Positions 61,262 to 64,000 of a DNA stretch of 64,000 bases are shown here, in pieces. Source of the DNA: Arthrobacter sp. MMS18-M83 (GTDB lineage Bacteria > Actinomycetota > Actinomycetes > Actinomycetales > Micrococcaceae); the NCBI RefSeq assembly GCF_026683955.1, contig NZ_CP113343.1:3348001-3412000 (forward strand), given 5' to 3'. A program made the position numbers and the translations under genes. Below the pieces are notes generated by a model, which did not search any database, was not told where the DNA came from, and saw only the letters and a program-made list of their open reading frames with translations. The number at the start of each line of letters is the position of its first letter. The stretch's first letter is position 1.

Positions 61262-62584
61262 TTAGCTGTTGATACCCAGTGATTCGAGCATCGGGCGGAA
61301 TTTGGCCCAGGTCTCGGCCAGCTCGGCCTCGGGAACGGAGCCCTCAACGATCCCGCAGCCCGCGTACAAGCGGACGGTTGTTGGGCTCTCGATGATGGCA
61401 CCACGCAATGCGATACCCCACTCACCGTTGCCCGCGGCGTCGAGCCAACCGACCGGTCCCGCGTACGGCCCCCGGTCCATGTGCTCAAGCTCCCGGATCA
61501 GTTCCCCGGCCACCAAAGTAGGCGTGCCACACACCGCGGCCGTGGGGTGAAGTGCGTTGATCAGGGCGAGGCACGTAGGGACGTGTCCCTCGATATCGGC
61601 GAGTTCAGCCTTCACGTCCGAAGCCAGGTGCCACACATTGGGTAGCTCCAGGATGAACGGCTCACTGTGGGCGTTCATGGCCTCGGAGAAGGGCGCAAGC
61701 TGCGTGGTGAGCGACTGGATGGCGATCTCGTGCTCGTGCCTTTGCTTCTCGGAACCAGCAAGTACCCGTTCGGCGTATTCCATGGGGGAGCCGTCTATCC
61801 CCTCCGCATCGCGCCGGTCAAGGGTCCCGGCCAGGACACGCGCCTGTGCAGTACGGCCTTCCACTTGGATGAGCATCTCCGGCGTCGCGCCCACCAAACC
61901 GTCGACGCCGTAAGTCCAGCATTCGCGGTAACGGCTGGCCAGCTGGCGGAGCACCTGTGCGGCGTTGACGCCGTCGGGCAGCGCTGCTACAACGTCGCGG
62001 GCGAGGACCAGCTTCTCAAGCCTTCCCGTCCGGATTTCCGTCACGCCGTCGGCGACGGCCTGCTTCCAGTCGGCTTCGCTCAGCGATCCGCTCTCCAGTG
62101 TGACCTTCCCGTCCCCGACGCCGGAGCCACCCGCCGCTGTAAGCTCACTGTCCGCAGGACTCAGCCAGCCCGCGAGGGCGGCGAGGGCACCCGCCTCGGT
62201 GAGTTCGACGTCGTCGAGTGTCAACTGGGTGAGCCAGGACTGCCCATCCCGGATCCCGACCACAATCTCTGGAAGGATCAGGCGCGATTCAAAGGCGGAC
62301 GTCTTGGAGAAAGCAAAGGAGCCAAAGGCTGCGGGGCCGGTGCCGGGGATCTCGAGGGGATCCGTGACGTCGGCCTCGATGACGAGGTGGCGCCACCAGA
62401 TATCGGCCTCAAGGAAGCGATCAGGCCCGGTGGCAGTGAAGCGTGCAAGTTCGCCAAAGCCCACCAGCCCGTTCTCGCGGCGGGACCAGCACAGGACGTC
62501 GTCCCGGACCAGAAACGACGGCAGCCCCCCGGAGGATGAATCGACATCGAGGGGGACTGTCAAGGTGCGGAGCGTGCTCGTCAT
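61262..62584 (-). CDS. menF: Isochorismate synthase
   Basis: This chorismate-binding enzyme of 440 residues isomerises chorismate to isochorismate, the entry into menaquinone synthesis. Family motifs are RLEKLVLARDVV, GATPEMLIQVEGRTAQARVLAGT, and the C-terminal CGTPTLVAGELIRELEHMDRGPYAGPVGWLDAAGNGEWGIALR, with the metal- and chorismate-binding residues. An entC-like role in siderophore synthesis is possible, but the surrounding men genes favour menaquinone. It is divergently transcribed from menG, with a 151-bp gap. Confidence 0.88.
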   Translation of the reverse strand: MTSTLRTLTVPLDVDSSSGGLPSFLVRDDVLCWSRRENGLVGFGELARFTATGPDRFLEADIWWRHLVIEADVTDPLEIPGTGPAAFGSFAFSKTSAFESRLILPEIVVGIRDGQSWLTQLTLDDVELTEAGALAALAGWLSPADSELTAAGGSGVGDGKVTLESGSLSEADWKQAVADGVTEIRTGRLEKLVLARDVVAALPDGVNAAQVLRQLASRYRECWTYGVDGLVGATPEMLIQVEGRTAQARVLAGTLDRRDAEGIDGSPMEYAERVLAGSEKQRHEHEIAIQSLTTQLAPFSEAMNAHSEPFILELPNVWHLASDVKAELADIEGHVPTCLALINALHPTAAVCGTPTLVAGELIRELEHMDRGPYAGPVGWLDAAGNGEWGIALRGAIIESPTTVRLYAGCGIVEGSVPEAELAETWAKFRPMLESLGINS

Positions 62585-62735
62585 GATGGAACAACATTAC
62601 TCCCGCGGGCAACGGTAGCCGCGTTCGCCGGACGGGCCCCCGGCGGGAGCCCGAGGCCGGGAACCCAGACGGGAACCCGGGCAAGAACGGAGCGCCCCGA
62701 AAGTTCTTCCCAAATTTGTCTGAGACAATTGCAGG

Positions 62736-63512
62736 GTGAACCGAGCATCCTTGGAAAAGCGTCCGGACGAAGTTGCGACGATGTTTGACGATGTCGCCCC
62801 CAAATACGACGTCGTCAACGATGTCCTGTCCATGGGGCAGACCCGGCGTTGGCGCCGCGTCGTCGTGGAAGCGATGGATGTTCGGGTGGGCCAAAAGGTC
62901 CTTGACCTGGCTGCCGGCACCGGTACCTCCAGCGAACCGTACGCCGACGCCGGAGTGGATGTTGTGGCCTGCGATTTCTCGCTGGGGATGCTGAAGGTTG
63001 GCAAGCGCCGCCGTCCGGACATCAACTTCGTTGCCGGAGACGCTACCAATCTGCCTTTCGCGGACAACTCCTTTGACGCGTGCACCATTTCCTTCGGCCT
63101 CCGCAACGTCAACGAACCACAGAAGGCCCTGGAAGAGATGCTCCGCGTCACCAAGCCCGGCGGACGCCTGGTCATCGCAGAATTCTCGGCCCCGGTGGTG
63201 CCCCTCTGGCGCACTATGTACACCGAATACCTGATGCGCGCCCTGCCTGCCATCGCCACCAAGGTCTCTTCCAACCCGGACGCCTACGTGTACCTTGCCG
63301 AGTCCATCCGCGCTTGGCCGGACCAGGACCACCTGGCCGCTTGGCTGCAGGAAGCCGGCTGGACCGACGTCAACTACCGCAACCTGAGCGGTGGCATCGT
63401 AGCGGTGCACCGCGCCCAGAAGCCCGGTGCCGAACACCGGGAAAGCGTCCCCGTGGCCAAGCTGCGCCGCCAGATCAAGCCGCGCCGCCAAGCCGGCGAT
63501 CAGTCCCGCTAA
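62736..63512 (+). CDS. menG: Demethylmenaquinone methyltransferase (UbiE/MenG family)
   Basis: The 258-residue SAM-dependent enzyme performs the last methylation of menaquinone. UbiE signatures are [18 protein letters not shown] near the start and motif [45 protein letters not shown] contains the second UbiE signature. GTG start. The C-terminal 25 residues are basic and not conserved. The downstream reductase gene begins 22 bases later, so both are likely in one operon. Confidence 0.92.
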   Translation: MNRASLEKRPDEVATMFDDVAPKYDVVNDVLSMGQTRRWRRVVVEAMDVRVGQKVLDLAAGTGTSSEPYADAGVDVVACDFSLGMLKVGKRRRPDINFVAGDATNLPFADNSFDACTISFGLRNVNEPQKALEEMLRVTKPGGRLVIAEFSAPVVPLWRTMYTEYLMRALPAIATKVSSNPDAYVYLAESIRAWPDQDHLAAWLQEAGWTDVNYRNLSGGIVAVHRAQKPGAEHRESVPVAKLRRQIKPRRQAGDQSR

Positions 63513-63534
63513 CCGGCTTATTAACAAGGACGCT

Positions 63535-64000
63535 GTGAACGTACTGATAGTCGGCGCAGGACCAGCAGGTTCCACCGCCGCGTACTACCTTGCCCAGGCT
63601 GGAATCGCCGTGACGGTGCTGGAGAAGACCACCTTCCCGCGCGAAAAGGTCTGCGGCGACGGACTCACTCCCCGCGCGGTCCGCGAAATCCAGAAGCTCG
63701 GCCTTCCTCACGCCGAGGACGGGGGTTGGCGCCGCAACAAGGGGCTCCGCCTGATCGCCGGCGGCCGGACCATCGAGCTGCCCTGGCCCGAAGTTGCCGA
63801 CTTTCCCACCTACGGACTCATCCGCACCCGCCTCGGATTCGACGAGGAGTTGGCCCGGCACGCCCAGGCGGCAGGCGCCGTCGTCCTTGAACGCCACAGC
63901 GTCACCGAAGCCCTGCGCGACGACGCCGGGCGGGTGATCGGCGCCCGGGCCGCGATCCTCGACGAGTCCGGACGCAAGACGGGCGAAACGCGCGACTTCC
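63535..64000 (+). CDS. Geranylgeranyl-reductase-family FAD enzyme (partial, MenJ-like)
   Basis: The first 155 residues are in the window. They begin MNVLIVGAGPAGSTAAYYLA (GTG start), an FAD-binding Rossmann motif, then EKTTFPREKVCGDGLTPRAVREI, a signature of the geranylgeranyl reductase family. Members saturate double bases in isoprenoid side chains, and the mycobacterial MenJ reduces one unit of menaquinone. The position directly behind menG favours that role. The gene runs out of the window. Confidence 0.82.
   Translation, partial: MNVLIVGAGPAGSTAAYYLAQAGIAVTVLEKTTFPREKVCGDGLTPRAVREIQKLGLPHAEDGGWRRNKGLRLIAGGRTIELPWPEVADFPTYGLIRTRLGFDEELARHAQAAGAVVLERHSVTEALRDDAGRVIGARAAILDESGRKTGETRDF

Overview
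The window looks like chromosome of a high-GC actinobacterium of the Arthrobacter / Paenarthrobacter group (Micrococcaceae). Supporting signs are the mycothiol-type ArsC, the menaquinone genes menC, menD, menF and menG with a geranylgeranyl-reductase-like gene, a bkd-type 2-oxoacid dehydrogenase operon next to an Lrp regulator, LacI and DeoR carbon operons, and actinobacterial IS families. The assignment rests on protein family resemblance read by eye, not on a database search. No tRNA, rRNA, CRISPR array or prophage was seen.

Positions 1-24.5 kb are an accessory, partly ruined surface-polysaccharide region with visibly lower GC in its polysaccharide genes. It holds the tail of a hexapeptide acetyltransferase, a frameshifted Wzx-like flippase, a sugar-nucleotide epimerase, an OafA-type acyltransferase, a Wzy/ligase-like polymerase, rmlA, and truncated rmlB and rmlCD. 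Mobile DNA has cut it up: an ISL3 remnant carrying a second ISL3-type element inside it, a second copy of that inner element 13 kb away, an IS110-type transposase fragment, a decayed group II intron, and an IS1380-type element with a clear 4-bp target duplication. Part of the region (3' end of rmlA plus 3' half of an FAD/Rieske oxidoreductase) is present twice in direct orientation. One intact core block sits inside it: the Lrp regulator and the three-gene 2-oxoacid dehydrogenase operon (5.5-10 kb).

Positions 24.5-48.5 kb are mostly intact housekeeping and niche genes: a degenerate EAL protein, an MBL-fold hydrolase, a cation-efflux-like protein, a DeoR regulator, an arsenic operon (arsR, aquaglyceroporin, arsC and a previously unlisted 19-residue peptide with three CC pairs), and a sugar-acid operon (KDPG aldolase, MFS transporter, P-loop kinase). 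A 34-bp motif is shared by the deoR and KDPG-aldolase upstream regions and ties those two loci together. Then come a ParA/MinD-like ATPase, a secreted glycoside-hydrolase-like protein, a frameshifted AbiEi-like gene, an MFS exporter, a second OafA-type acyltransferase, an alpha/beta hydrolase, a permease/TIGR03943 pair with a membrane-anchored companion, a PAP2 phosphatase, and a glycosyltransferase behind a glycogen-debranching-type enzyme.

Positions 48.5-64 kb hold a LacI-controlled beta-fructoside uptake and hydrolysis operon (binding protein, two permeases, GH32), framed on both sides by arrays of one 32-bp repeat family. The menaquinone genes menC, menD, menF and menG follow, interrupted by a polar amino-acid ABC transporter, and the window ends inside a geranylgeranyl-reductase-like gene. 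The most interesting items for follow-up are the Cys-rich micropeptide behind arsC, the 32-bp repeat arrays, and the shared DeoR-type operator.
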